Shown here: in pieces, positions 33,550 to 45,732 of the stretch
Numbering within the stretch: the stretch's first letter is position 1
Layout: each line of letters opens with the position of its first letter
Assembly: GCA_022559845.1 (NCBI GenBank)
Contig: CM040123.1
Span: 295,666,642-295,730,641, forward strand
DNA: 64,000 nucleotides
From: Amorphophallus konjac
Lineage: Eukaryota; Streptophyta; Magnoliopsida; Alismatales; Araceae
Direction: 5' to 3'
Made by a program: the position numbers and the translations under genes
The notes under the pieces: model-generated
What the model saw: only the letters and a program-made list of their open reading frames with translations
Database searches by the model: none
What the model was told of the DNA's origin: nothing

Positions 33550-36500
33550 CTATATTATTGGTGGCGGGAAAGTGAGCCGAGCAGCAAATGGGATGGTGAC
33601 CCCTTCTGGTGTTAAAAGAACCATGCCGATCCCTCTTCCTTGGGAATTTAGAGCTCCATCAAAATGTAATGTCCACATAGGATCATGAGATTGATTAATG
33701 GACATTAGTTCTTCATCTGGAAACTCCGAATTGACAGGATCAAAATGAGGTAGAGGGTGATGAGCAAGATGTTCGGCAATGGCGTAGCCTTTGATAGCTT
33801 TCTGTTGAATGTAAGTGATATCAAACTGAGAGAGGAAGCTTTGCCAGCGTGCTAATCGATCAGTGAGGATAGATTTTTCAAGGAGGAATTTAATCGGATT
33901 CATGCGAGCAATGAGGTGAACTTCGTGAGCTAGGAAATAATGTTTTAACTTCTGAACTACCCAGACTAAAGCAGTACAAGTCTTCTCCATGGCTGAGTAC
34001 CTCTGCGCACAGGGGTTAAGAAGTTTAGACAAATAGTATGCTGCCCTCTCCTTACCTTCTTCGTCCACTTGAGCTAAGACAGCACCTACAGAGTCATCCA
34101 GGACTGAGACATAGAGAATAAGTGGTTTGCCTGGAATTGGCGGCCTCAGGACAGGAGGATTGGCCAAATAATCCTTCAACCCGTCAAAGGCTGCCTGACA
34201 CTTGTCATCCCAATTAAACTTGACTCCCGACTTAGTAAGCTCGTAAAACGGCCTACATCTTTGTGAATGTTGGGAGATGAAGCGGAGAATGAATTGTAAC
34301 CTCCCGATTAATCCTCGAACTTCCTTCAAATTCATGGGAGTAGGCATATCTCTAATAGCATTTGCCTTGTTGGGATCAACTTCAATTCCCCTCTTGCTGA
34401 CAATAAATCCAAGCAATTTCCCTGAAGAGACGCCAAATACGCACTTCTTGGGGTTCATCTTCAACTGATACTCTCGTGATCTTTGCAAGACTTTAGCTAG
34501 AACCCCAGGATGTTCAATCCTTGTCCTTGATTTCACAACCAGATCATCCACATACACCTCAATATAAATATGAATCATGTCATGAAAAATCGCCATCATA
34601 GCCCTCTGATAGGTGGCTCCAGCATTCTTAAGTCCAAAAGGCATGACCACATAGCAATAAGTGCCCCATGGTGTAGTGAATGATGTTTTCTCTTGATCTT
34701 CCTCAGCCAGACGAATTTGATTGTAACCTGAAAAGCCATCCATGAAAGAGAGAGTCTCAAATCCTGCCGTGTTATCAATCAGAACGTCAATATGAGGGAG
34801 GGGGAAGTCATCTTTAGGACACGCACGGTTGAGGTCCCGGAAGTCTATACAAATCCGAACTTTTCCATCTTTCTTCATAACCGGGACGATGTTAGCCACC
34901 CAATTGGGGTAGAGGACAACTCTAACAAATCTAGCCTTATGGAGCTTGTCGACCTCTTCTTTCATCTTTAAGGCCATATTAGGGTGGAAACGCCTCAACC
35001 GTTGCTTGACCGGGACAGACCCTGGCTTAAGTGTAAGGCGGTGTTCAACGAGCGCAGGGTCTAATCCAGGCATATCTTCATAACTCCATGCAAACGTGTC
35101 CTTGTATTCTTGCAGCACTGAAACGAGCGCCTCCTCTTCGGAGGGCGGTAAATTCTTGCTTATGAGGACAATCCTAGGGTCTTCCTCGGTACCCAAATTA
35201 ATTTCTTTGGTAGGCTCTTCTACAGAGGCTGATGGTTCATCAAATCTTCTCATGCCACTGGCAAAGGCATCAGCCTCGTCCTCATATTCTTCATAACTTT
35301 TATCCCCCTCTTCAATAGGGTCCTCGTCATTCATGATTTCATAGACACCCAAACCCTCATAAGAGACAACAGCATCCTCATATTCTAACTCTGGCAGGAT
35401 GATCGGGTTCTCTATAAATTCGGGGATGGCTAAGCAAGCCTGACATCTAATAGCTAACTCTAACAGAAACCTATGGGGAATCTGCTTACCCTTGGACTTC
35501 TTATGTGAATCTACCCCTTGAATCTTAGTGTTAGCAGAAGAAGAGGAGGAGCGATTAGCTTGATCAGAAGGAGGAAGGGGAGGAAGTAAAAAAGCGGATA
35601 CAGGAGGTGATACAGATGAGGGCCCCTCACCGGAGGGGGAGAAAAGATCTAGCAATGAATCTTGAAGGGGCGGCCCCTGGGTCGGGACACACTCGGAAAA
35701 GAGATAAGAAGTCTCCTCAATGGAGATGGAGGATTGGAAAGTTGGAAATTTGATGTTTTTTTTTTCGTTTTTATCTTTTTCTTTATTTTTCTTTTCTTTT
35801 TCAAGAAGAAAGCAATGTGTGGGGAGAATAGCGGGAGGAGTGGAAATTGTAAGATCGAAGAAAGATTTAATCAGTGACGGCCCGCGCGGGGGCGTGATGG
35901 AGAGTTCAGAAAATCGCTCGAGGAGGGAGGGGGGGATTGTGAGAGCAACTTGGAATGAATCTGGAGACAAATTGATTATAATCGGAGGCGGTCTTGGGAC
36001 GTGACCAAACCAATGGGAATATAGAGAAGTAAGCACAGATGGATGCATGGAAGTGAGGGAAAAGAGGCCGGCCCACAGCCTGTCCATAGTAAAACCTTCT
36101 TCAAACGGAACATCCTGCTCTCCAGTATCAGTGTAGTCACTCAGCAGCTGCCTCTTGTCTGTAATTGCAGCTGGCATTTCAATCAATTGGTGTATTAATG
36201 GCGGCCATTCTGGATCAGTCGGTATGAAAAGGCGGCTCAAGGAAATAGTGATATCATTCATGTCAAACCACCTATACCAGTCACATTCTGGATCATCCAT
36301 CTTCCTTCTCTTGTTAGGCCTTAAAGACTCCAGAGCTTTATATGTGGCCAGCGGGGCAATATGACGAGCAAACTGTCTAGCATGAACATCTTGACAGTCT
36401 AATATGGAAGTAATTATGGTAGTTTGCTCATTATTTTGAAAGCCACCTGTGACAAAATGTGTCTTCAGTGTCCAAGTAAACGGCTGGCGATCTGTCTTCA

Positions 36501-38919
36501 GAGTGGATGTCATAAATGCCCATGGTTCATCTTCATTTTTGCATGGCCCTTTATAACCTAGGCCGTCTCGTGCAATCAGCTTCTGAGGTTTAACGGGCCT
36601 TGTCCTGCCTTGGAGTTTGATACCCAGGCCGTTGCCACTTTGATACCCCATTTTCATTAAAATGTTCCAGCCAGAGGTATTCATCATATTTTTCTTCTTT
36701 TTCCCCTTGGAAGGCAGGGGTGTCATAGCCACTGTTGTGACAGTTTTAGATGGCGTTGGCTGTGGACAAGGGACGTCCAGCACAGATAATAGTGGCTTAT
36801 TGGCAGGCCATATAGAAGGAACTGATGAAGCTACGTGAATATCCTCTTCTGGCAAAATTGGCATACTGGTGACTTTAATAATGCGGCCCTTGTGTGGAAA
36901 TTTAAGGCATTGGTGATTTGTCGAGGGCACCGCATCGAGCTGTTGAATGTAGGGGCGTCCCAAAATGCCATTAAATGTTGGATCCATGTCCAGAATGTGG
37001 AAATCTGCTGTAATGGCGGCAGGACCCAAACTCACCTTTAAAGTAATCATGCCTAGAGGAGGCTTCTTCGTGTTATCATATGCAGTGACTGTGATGGTGG
37101 ACGGCCAAATTTGGCTCTCTGGAATACCACACAATTTTAGAGTGCTAGGTGGCAAGACATTGATGGATGCCCCAGTGTCCACCAAACATTGCTTGACAGC
37201 CACCTTGTTGATATCAACTGTGATGCACAGAGCATATTTTCTTGCTGGGAGTGGTGCCAACTCATGTTCATGAAAAGTAATCGCCGGCTGGCTACTAGCG
37301 GGCGTCAAAACCGTGACTATCTGCTCAACTGGAATGTCCTCATTGACCATCACTTTCTGCAGATACTCTTTCAATGCTAGCTGATGAGTGGTGGACCGTT
37401 TGATCAACTCCAGGATTGAAATTCTTCCTGGAGTCCGGTCCAAATGCTTTAACAAATCATATTCGGTGCCGGGCACGGACCCTTGCTCTTGTTCTTGCTC
37501 TTGCGGCCCCTGTACGGGCTCTAGCTCTCTTTGTGGAAAAATACGGTGAAAAATCCGTCCACTGCGGAGCGGTGCCACGCCTTGTAGCGCCTCTGTCGGG
37601 GCAAGTATGGGAGGAGTACTGGAAGAAGAAGAAGGTGTGTTGGCATTAAGAAGTGGTGGAGGGGTGTTTGAAGAAGGAGCCCCCACGGGGGGTGTTGATG
37701 AAGAATTCAATGGAGATGCCCCTGTAGGAGGCGTGGGAGTAGAAAAGGATACCCGAATGCGGGGGGAATTGGTGGGGGGTGGAATAAGAAGAGACCGAGG
37801 CACAAAAGGTGGTGGTACTGAGGGTGGAGGGATCCTTGCCGGCAAAGGAGTAGTGATGGCGGGTGCAGTGGGCGTTGGTGATGGGCGGGTAAGGAGTGGC
37901 CTAGATGGCAATGGTGAAGGGTTGGTGGTGGATGGGTTTTGTGGTGGCGTAGGCTGTGGAGATGGTATACGTGTAAGAAGGGGGCGGACCGGCAAGATCG
38001 GAGAATAGGCGGAGGTAGGTGGGTTAACGGTGGGCAGAAGGGATCGGCCCGATTGAGGGGTAGGAGAAGGAGTAGGGGTGTGCAAGAGGCGTGGAGGTTG
38101 GTTTTGATTGTGGTTAAATGCCCCGACAGAGGCGTTCTCTTCGTGCCATCCCTGCCCTCTCTCCACTTCGTAGAGAGACGTGACAGGGTTCACGTGCTGG
38201 TTCGGCGGGTGCTCCGGCAGTGGGTTGTGGACGATGCCCATATCGTGCTGAGGTGCTGGAGCTTGTTGCTGCTGTTGTGGAGCTGGTTGCTGTGGCTGCT
38301 GAGCTTGTTGCTGCCGAGGAGCCCTTCTTTCTTTCATGGTGGCGATGAATTGTCTTATCTCATCCCAATTGATGTCACCCTGGTCATTTAGGTCATAAAT
38401 GTAATCTCTGAAGTGGAAGCAACGATCAAGGTTGTGACCAGGTGCACGATGGAAAGCGCAGTAACGGGATGTGTCAACATTAGCGGGCCACGCTATTCTT
38501 TCCCTTGGTAATATGAGCAAATTGGCGGCCATTAAAGCGTTGAAAATATCCGGGAGACTTTCTGGTAATGGAGGATAGTGGTCCCTTTTGGGGCCAAGTG
38601 GTGGTCTCCGTTGTTGTTGTTGGCCATGGTTGGCAGGGGGTGGTACCTGGTGGTACTGTTGCGGGGTTGGAGGGTTAGCGCGGGGTGCTTGGTTTTGCAG
38701 TGAAGCAAAGGAATGTTGGGGTGCGAATTGGCGTTGTGGAGGGGAGTTGAAATCGGGGTTTTGTGGTGGAAGTGGGTTCGGTCGTGGGTTAGCTTGGTGG
38801 TGTGGGTGGCCAACTACACCAACCTGCTCATTTGCAATGGTGCCCTCAGTCATGGGCCCGCTGTTGTTGACATTGGTGGCTTTCTTGAATAGCCGTGGCT
38901 TCGGCTCAAACATGCCCAT
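33550..38919 (-). pseudogene. Element B pol: protease, G-patch, reverse transcriptase, RNase H
   Basis: In order: a CX2HX4HX4C zinc-like motif (CAFHRAPGHNLDRC); long proline-rich linker; retropepsin with canonical LVDTGASINVLP (about 37160-37190); a G-patch-like segment GWNILMKMGYQSGNGLG (about 36610-36680); RT with CIDFRDLNRACPKDDFP and catalytic YVDD (about 34550); RT-linked RNase H; and the start of the second RNase H (LHFDGALN). The end is a frameshift at about 33560 in a G run. A one-base shift near 38920 separates it from gag, so one gag-pol frame is likely ancestral. G-patch domains bind nucleic acid in betaretroviral proteases; a similar role here is inference. Confidence 0.9.
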
Positions 38920-40085
38920 AATGGGGAGTCCTTCATCTGTGTCTGAATATAGCGAGCCCTTTCATAGAGCTCCTCCATGGTGGTTAACCGGTTCATGGCC
39001 AGTATGTGTCGGAACTGAGGAGTGGCATTGGAGATAATCATCTTGACTTGTTCCGGTTCGGACAGTGTATCTTTCAACTTTTCGGCCATAGACCGCCATC
39101 TATCAGCAAACATTATGAAGTCCTCCTCGGGCTTCATCTTTTCCGCGACCAGATCTGTGAGCGAAAGGGATGGTCCGACCCGGTCTCTGTATTTTTGCAA
39201 GAACTTCCTCTGAACAACATCGAAGTCGCCGGCATCAGCGGAATCCAGTGAATAAAACCATTCAAGGGCTGGCCCCTCCAGAGATCTCCTGAATAAATAG
39301 GCCAAAGAGGCCTTGTTGTCTTGCCAGAAGGAGGTCTCGTACATAAAATCCTTTAGATGAATAAAAGGATTACCAGTCCCATTATATCGCCGGAAGTTCG
39401 GCATTTCAGATGGTGGTAAGTGGAAGACGGGCAATGTAGGGAGTGAAATTTCTGGGGCATTCTTAGCCGTGGTGACCTTCTTTAATTGCTCTTCCATGCT
39501 TGCCAACTTCTGAAGCAATAGAACATTAGTGTCGGACTCGACTGGGGCCGGATTTTGAATAAAAGAATGCGGTATAGGCGTCCGTAAAATTCGGGGAGGT
39601 TGGAGAAATTGGTGCCTAACCGCAGAATGACTCGCCTGTTGGGCCGGCATGGCCGCACCGGGCGTTGGTGGACGGGAAGGAGGTTTATGCAAGACTGCCT
39701 GGTCATTAGTGAGGTGATGGTCACTCTCGGCCGGAGGGGGATTGGAGGATGAAGAGGGAACAGACTTCCCTTTCAAAGCGGCCTGAATAGCCTGCCGCTG
39801 GGAATCGTCTAACTGAGATAAAGCATTAATTAAATCTGTGACATTGAGGGATGGAGGAGAATTCCTTGAGGTGTTGGAGGGTAAAGTTTGAGAAGAGGGC
39901 ACACCCTCTTGAGGAGTGGTATCAACCACATGGATTTGAGGATGATGGGACTGAGGAGGAGGGTAATTTCCCTCATAATAGATGGAATCCTGGAGGGGGG
40001 TCTCATATTGACCAAAAACATTCTCGTCCTCATAAGAATACCCGTAGCCTGCCATGTTGACGATCTTACCTGAACGAAGTTTCAT
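38850..40085 (-). pseudogene. Element B gag
   Basis: I choose the ATG at 40085 (MKLRSGKIVNMAGYG), since upstream codons fall in the leader. A glutamine/proline/serine-rich N-terminus of about 190 residues is followed by the Gag domain (NFRRYNGTGNPFIHLKDF, LEGPALEWFYSL, FADRWRSMAEKL). The reading continues past a single-base loss in a C run near 38920 into a nonsense tail, so the genuine sequence moves into the frame of 33550-38919. Forms the virus-like particle shell. Confidence 0.85.
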
Positions 40086-41205
40086 GTTTAAGAGGAGAGA
40101 CAGCTTTATAAAGGCACTATCAAACAAACAACCACTCAATCCAAACGAGTCAAATCAACCCAAACAAGTTTATGCAACCAAGTTGAGATGAACGCAAGGT
40201 TTTAGTGTTATACTTGATATTAGAGTGGATTAAATTGTTGAATAGTTCACTTCTGTTTGCAATGTGAAACCTAGTTGATCCAAGTGTAACCTCCGGGTCA
40301 ACTAGATTCTTTCTCTCTCCTCACTAACGATAGGTTCTCTATACTCTGGGTACTTCAAGGGTACAATCAGCCCGGCGTCCATGAGGGAATCCACGGGTGC
40401 GGGGACTTACGGAGGTCTTGGAAAAGGGATTTTCGGTCCAAAGAGACGGAATGCTCAATGGAGGGTCGTCCCGATTCCAAGAGAGGTGTGTGGAGTCCTA
40501 GTGTAGAGAGAGGAGGTCTCTCAACCAAATGCCACAATATGCAAAATAAGATGATAAGATCACAGCAATATAGGCAAGCAATGATATAACCAAACAAACT
40601 ATCACAGACAGCAATAGGAAGCGGCTTCTGTAAAACGCAGTAAAGAGATGACTTGGGGCAGGTCGCTATCAATCAAAGCAACGACAGTGTCACTGTCGTG
40701 AATCACTGCGTGAGGCTATGAGCCGGCAGCGAGAAACAAAGAAACGCCTCGGATTGAGGCGCGAAATCTGAAAAGGACGCCTCTGAGTGAGGGCGTCAAA
40801 TCTGAAAAAGCGCCTTGAGGTGAGGCGCTATGCAATAAAAGAACGCCCTGGGGCAGGGCGTGAATTCACAGGCAGCGTGATAAAAGCAGTAAAATGATGA
40901 AAGACATCTTGACAGAAGACGTAACACAGTAATAAAACGCCCTGGATGAAGGCGCTAACAGAAAAGGCGCCTCTGGCGGAGGCGTGAATTCAGGAGATAT
41001 GTAATCACAAACTAGCTGATCCCGGGGAGTGTGCAGGGTGCACAAGGGAGGGTGCCCGTGGGGCACAAAGGAGGGTACCGTAGGTACCTAAAGGGAAAGG
41101 GCACACGTGGGTGCCTAAGGGGAAAGGGCACACGTGGGTGCCGATGGGGAAAGGGCACACGTGGGTGCCAAAGGGAAAGGGATAATCAATAGAAAAATAG
41201 TGGAA
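40086..41205. other. Leader of element B with hairpins and a 27-bp tandem repeat
   Basis: Between primer site and gag. Positions 40742-40990 hold seven or so GC-stem hairpins (ACGCCTCGGATTGAGGCG, ACGCCCTGGGGCAGGGCGT and others). Positions 41074-41181 are four copies of a 27-bp unit with GCACACGTGGGTGCC (landmarks 41101, 41128, 41155). CACGTG in each unit is a palindromic G-box-like core. No ORF is supported. Confidence 0.75.
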
Positions 41206-41223
41206 GTCCCACCGTGATCGCCA
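41206..41223 (-). other. Element B primer-binding site
   Basis: On the minus strand TGGCGATCACGGTGGGAC follows the LTR end (...GATCTACA) after three bases. It closely resembles the complement of a plant tRNA-Arg 3' end, and Ogre-type Tat elements are known to use tRNA-Arg. Confidence 0.7.
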
Positions 41224-41226
41224 ATT

Positions 41227-42604
41227 TGTAGATCGTGATAAATCCACACATGAACATGGGGATTTTAAATAAGAGAAAAAAAATACGTGGAGATGATGAT
41301 ATGAAGATAAAGAAGTAAATAAGCACGTGGTGCTATGGAGGAGGGTGATCGCCAGAGGGGTTACCTCAATAACAAATAAAGAAGATCGCGAATACCTGGT
41401 GGAAAATTGAACGCGGGATAGATTGTGAATTCCTTCCTCCACCTTCAATTGGCCAGCCGATGAAGGGGGTTTTTCCTTATTGATTATCCTTGCAAAAATA
41501 AGACAAAATAAACAAGAAGGAGATCAGCCAAGTGCACGTAGTATCAATCCAAAGATGACATGAAGATAAAAAAGGACAAAAACATGCGCACCTTATTTTT
41601 TTTGGTTTTTTTTTAAAACCCCTAAAGAGGAATTAGGGAAAATAAGAGATATGTGATGAAGCTTAATGCAAACGTAAAAGAAGAAGAGACAATGATGATG
41701 ATGAAACTAATGCAAACGCAAAAGAAAAAAAAACACAGTGGTGATCGGTTGATGAAGACGAAGCAACACAGAAAAAAAAAAAAAAGAAAACCCTGCTGTC
41801 CCTGACTACAGTAAAGGGAAATAAGGTGGACGCGGCCGGCTAGATGCAGAGGAAGAAGAGGAAGATGAAGCTCTGAACTTGTAAACTGAAAAACCTCTGT
41901 TTGATTTGAATTCCCTGACCCTCTTAACCTGTGAACTCTTCAACCTCTTGAACCCCTACCTCGATCGACCAGAGCATCCTTTTATAGGATTTCAATCGAA
42001 GATAAGCTCAAATTTGGGAAGATAAGGATAGGCAATGATCAAAGAAGGTAGGACTCTAGCTCCAATTCGAGCAAGGAGACCAACGGAGGCAAGGAACTCT
42101 CCAGGAAAGTTGAGTTAAGCAGGACACGAAAGGTGAAACACGACCTTGCGAAAGGCGTCAAATCCCAAATTGACGACCTACATCAAGACGTTACTCAAAA
42201 CACGACCTCTACCAAGGGCGTCACTTCTTGGATTAAATTTTGGCAATAAAACTTACTTTATATGAAAATTAAGAGAACACGCCTATGATGAAGGCGTTAA
42301 TTGAAAACACGCCCTGAGGAATGACGTTAATCAATAATTTAAATTTATTTTGAAACCGGATAATACCAGGAATTGACGCCCTGACATTTAGTCGTCCTTT
42401 CTTGAGAACACGCCTTGTGTTAGGTCGCTATTTAAAACACGCCCCTCTTCAGGTCGCGAATCACAAAAATGCAAAGATCAAACCAAAAACACACACAAAA
42501 AGATAGAAAAACTTCATATTATGAATATATTGAAGTTCACTTTGGGACGTCATCATAGTGACATGAGATTTGATCAACATAGCGTCAATTTTGGCGTGTC
42601 CACA
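41227..42604 (-). repeat. Element B 5' LTR (1378 bp)
   Basis: Starts TGTAGATC and ends GTCCACA on plus. The right 775 bases match the 3' LTR copy at 22374-23157. Hairpin repeats occupy about 42140-42455, in the U3 part. Confidence 0.9.
41980..41986 (-). promoter_or_regulatory. TATA box of element B
   Basis: TATAAAA on the minus strand, in the context CCTATAAAAGG, about 620 bases from the LTR start. Conserved in the other LTR copy (22540-22546 area). The predicted transcript runs leftward through the primer site into gag. Confidence 0.65.
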
Positions 42605-42609
42605 CTTGT
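42605..42609. other. Presumed target duplication of element B (CTTGT)
   Basis: Five bases after the B LTR end. The partner copy lies outside the window, so this is unconfirmed. Confidence 0.35.
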
Positions 42610-44440
42610 CTGTTTAGCAGATCTTGTTTCCATCATTCGGTGCTTTGACTGTGGTTGTCCAGTGTTCTTTTAATTCCGCATTTGAATCTAGGAATAATTT
42701 TTAATTAGCCTGTTGATCTATTCACTCCCCCTCTAGATCCACTTTCTGTGGGGAAAGAGCCTTCCATCTAACTCCAGCAAGACCGAGCATTGCTCTATCT
42801 TTCATTTTCATTTCAGATTTTTCAACAAGGATGGGTAGGTAGCTTTTTCCTCAACTGTCTTTTCATTATACATGTAGCAAGTTTAATATCTCAAGAGTGT
42901 TGAAAAGAAATTCATATATCCTTATCTTTAACACTCATTTTCACATTTTGTGCAATAAGTGTGCGAATTTGATTCAGCATGTATACCGAAAACATCATGA
43001 ACACATAACAAGACAGCTCCCCCTAAACAGATGCACTTATGAAATAAGAACCCCCCCATAGTGTACAGCAAGAAACACTCCAATAATGACTCAAATGCAA
43101 CATTATTTATCAAGAGGACATAAGGTCATAGAAGTGCCAAAGGATGGGGTTTAATAGCATATAATAGCACACATGCACACATTGGGAGTTTATGCAAATG
43201 CACTATGACATGCATGCGAGTAATGTGATGTCAATTTGATACCAATGGAATGGATGCCAACTAAATGAAGCAAGTGCGACTAATGATATGCAATGTCATG
43301 AGTTCTAATGCAATGTAGCCTATGAGGATATAAGAATGCAATGCAAAAATGAGATGCAAGTGCTTATTTTTCAAACTGGTGAGATGAATGGCAATCACAT
43401 TTTATTCTTGAATCAAACAATCAACTTTCATGGCATTACCTTTATGAATAAGGGTGCATACATGATCAAAAATTAAGCAATGCAACCCAATTTTCAGAAT
43501 TGTTCAAAATCAGATTTTCAATAGCATTTCACAATTTTCAAATGAGAAATCATCCACAAGCCAAATGTTTAGATCATTTGATCAAAACATATCTTGAATA
43601 TAATTAGCTCAAGTCAAGGATCCATTCACAGATCAACCTTTCATAAGCTAGTTACAATTGTCAAGATCTGGTGCAAGACAGAGATTTTAGTCCGAGGACC
43701 CAGCTCATGCATAGGGAATGCTTCCAAGTGGACATAATCCACTCTTCCACAAACGCCATTTGATATACCAGAAGGGCAGTTCAATTCAAATGTAATCATG
43801 CATTTCAAGTTTGAGAGGTATTCAATGACCAATCATTTGGACTTGGGGAGTGTAATCTGCATCCAATGGCAAGAGGACTTAAGTTGTCGATTTTGATTTA
43901 AGTTTATTGACAGTGACATGTCAAAATAATTTAACAACCAGGATCCCCTAGACAAATCTAGATGCAATGCATGATTCATATGTGAACCTAAACATTAAGC
44001 CTATATGATGAATGTGATTGCTCCCCCTTAGTGTGTGCATGAATGCAAGATGTTCGGTGATAATCCGATCCCATATGCAGCCTTTTAAGTAAATGACTCA
44101 TAGTACCATGCGGAGAATTTAGATCCGAAGATCACCTCACGCGTAGTAATAGTTTTCAGACAGTCTTAAATTACCCTTCCACATGTCACCATTTGATATA
44201 CTATGTAATCATGGATGATGAAGGCATGGAAATTGCAATGCATTATGGCATGAATACACAATGTTCAACTTATGCATGACAGAGTATGAAAGTGTATGCA
44301 AACTCAATATGTGTAGTGAAAATATGATCTGAAGAATCTTCAAGCTCTCCTACCACAAGATGTTATATGACAAGTTATATATGCACGAGTATGCAAACAA
44401 CAATGAATGGAATGCATGTACGGACATGTGCATTATCACA
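42605..44440. other. Non-coding 3' region attributed to element E
   Basis: AT-rich, full of ATGCA words, without a supported gene. The minus strand carries polypurine tracts AGGGGGAG at about 42735, 43018 and 44021, which is typical of Sirevirus 3' regions. The first 190 bases, with CACTCCCCCTCTAG, could alternatively be an LTR fragment of another Copia element. Confidence 0.45.
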
Positions 44441-44660
44441 AGACTATTCAGCACAATATGAATAAAGCCATGACACCATTACTGAAGAGAGTGAGAGGGA
44501 TATCACCTGAATTTCCAAATTCCATTTTTGATTTTCTGTTTTAACCTTTCTTGAGTCACTTGACTCGTGTTCCTTATCTTTTTGGTGAAAATAAATTTCA
44601 TGCTTCACATTCCCAAGGCACACCTGCAAAACAGATTTCTCATTTGGCCTTCTTAGGTAC

Positions 44661-45449
44661 TCAAATCTTTTTGGGTCCTTGTGGGTTAGCAGCAACATGG
44701 GCATGTGGTTTCCAACTTTTGGCAACATCCAAATCATCATTTTTCTTTAGAAACCAATCATGCTTAACATTCCCAGATTTGCCAAAGTGATGGTAGAAGG
44801 CACGTGACATCATATTCTTCCTTCTCATGGGTTCTACTGATTTGTGTGCGTGAGCATGATGTGTTGAGTGTGAGTTCTTTCTCTTCAACAATAACCAACA
44901 ATGTGAGGATGTATGACCCCATTTACCACAATGATTACAATGCATGGAAGGTTTTGTGGTGAAGACTTTCTTTGCATTTTTTAAAATAGCTTGGTTTTGA
45001 CATGCTCTCAAATCATCATTCTTCATAATGAAACAATTATGCATAGCATGTCCATGTTTTCCACAATAAAAATATGTGAGTTTCTTTCTAATTGGTTGTG
45101 TGTGTGTGGAAGAGGTATGTTCAACATGCATGGAGGTGCTAGCAGCATTTTTGAATTTTTTATGCAAATTGATTTTCTTTGTAGATGCATGTGTGTGTGC
45201 AACATGATTTTTATTTTTTGGATTTTCATTTGATCTTTTTATTATCTGTGAAGAAGATTGATTTGGGGACCCATTTGATGTACTGGCTATGTTTGAACTG
45301 TGCACAAAAGATGTATAAACTTTATTTTCAAACTTCTTTTTGTTCACAAGATTAAAACCCAGCCCTTCCCTTTGAAAATTCACTTTCGACCCCAATAATT
45401 TATCCAAATTTTCTTGACCATTCACAAATATAGACAATGAAACATTCAA
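44661..45449 (-). pseudogene. Element E gag C-terminal part with three zinc knuckles
   Basis: Encodes two CCHC knuckles (YFYCGKHGHAMHNC and CNHCGKWGHTSSHC) and a third degenerate one (HHFGKSGNVKHDW) lacking its cysteines. Two of the three are followed by a similar KNDDL segment, suggesting internal duplication. A lysine-rich linker (NPKNKNHVAHTHASTKKINLHKK) precedes them. The end, NPQGPKKI then TAG, corresponds to the gag/pol boundary of element D. The frame is shifted relative to 45446-45727. Knuckles bind the element RNA. Confidence 0.7.
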
Positions 45450-45727
45450 GTCAAGAATTTAAGATTGAAGAGATGCAATGTGAAATTCATAGGAAACCAT
45501 CTTATTTTCATAGGAGTTGACTTGTTCATGTAAAGTAGCATTGATGATTTTATGACTTTCAATTTCTTGCAGCAAAGCATGCATTTTTCAGATTCATCAA
45601 TATTCATAAATTTTCCTTTTTCAAGAGCAAGCAATCTTTCAGAAATGGTATTGTTCAATTCCTTCAGTTTCTCATTTTCTATTTCAAGATTTTTATCATG
45701 AGCAAACTCATTTTGACCATTGTTCAT
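45446..45727 (-). pseudogene. Element E gag, coiled-coil middle part
   Basis: A short frame with a heptad-like segment (LEIENEKLKELNNTISERLLALEKGKF), matching in kind the coiled coil of element D gag. It links 45733-46383 and 44661-45449 through frameshifts. Confidence 0.6.
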
Positions 45728-45732
45728 AAGAC

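Larger units (their letters stand above)
22374..42604 (-). mobile_element. Element B: Ty3/Gypsy LTR retrotransposon, Tat lineage
   Basis: The element reads leftward: 5' LTR 41227-42604, primer site 41206-41223, gag, protease, G-patch, RT, two RNase H domains, integrase, then a 3' region with two antisense genes on the plus strand, a polypurine tract and the 3' LTR. The 3' LTR keeps only its inner 784 bp because element A is inserted in it. Aligned LTR parts differ by about eight substitutions and one 9-bp indel by eye, so insertion was recent. Gag-pol has four single-base frameshifts. Confidence 0.9.

Noticed and set aside
41005..41448. 147-codon minus-strand frame with repeated GTHVCPFPL
   Set aside because: It crosses the LTR edge and primer-binding site and derives from the 27-bp repeat.
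42605..42790. 5' LTR fragment of a plus-strand Copia element
   Set aside because: CACTCCCCCTCTAG resembles Copia LTR ends, but the reverse reading as a repeated Sirevirus polypurine tract is equally good and no primer site follows.
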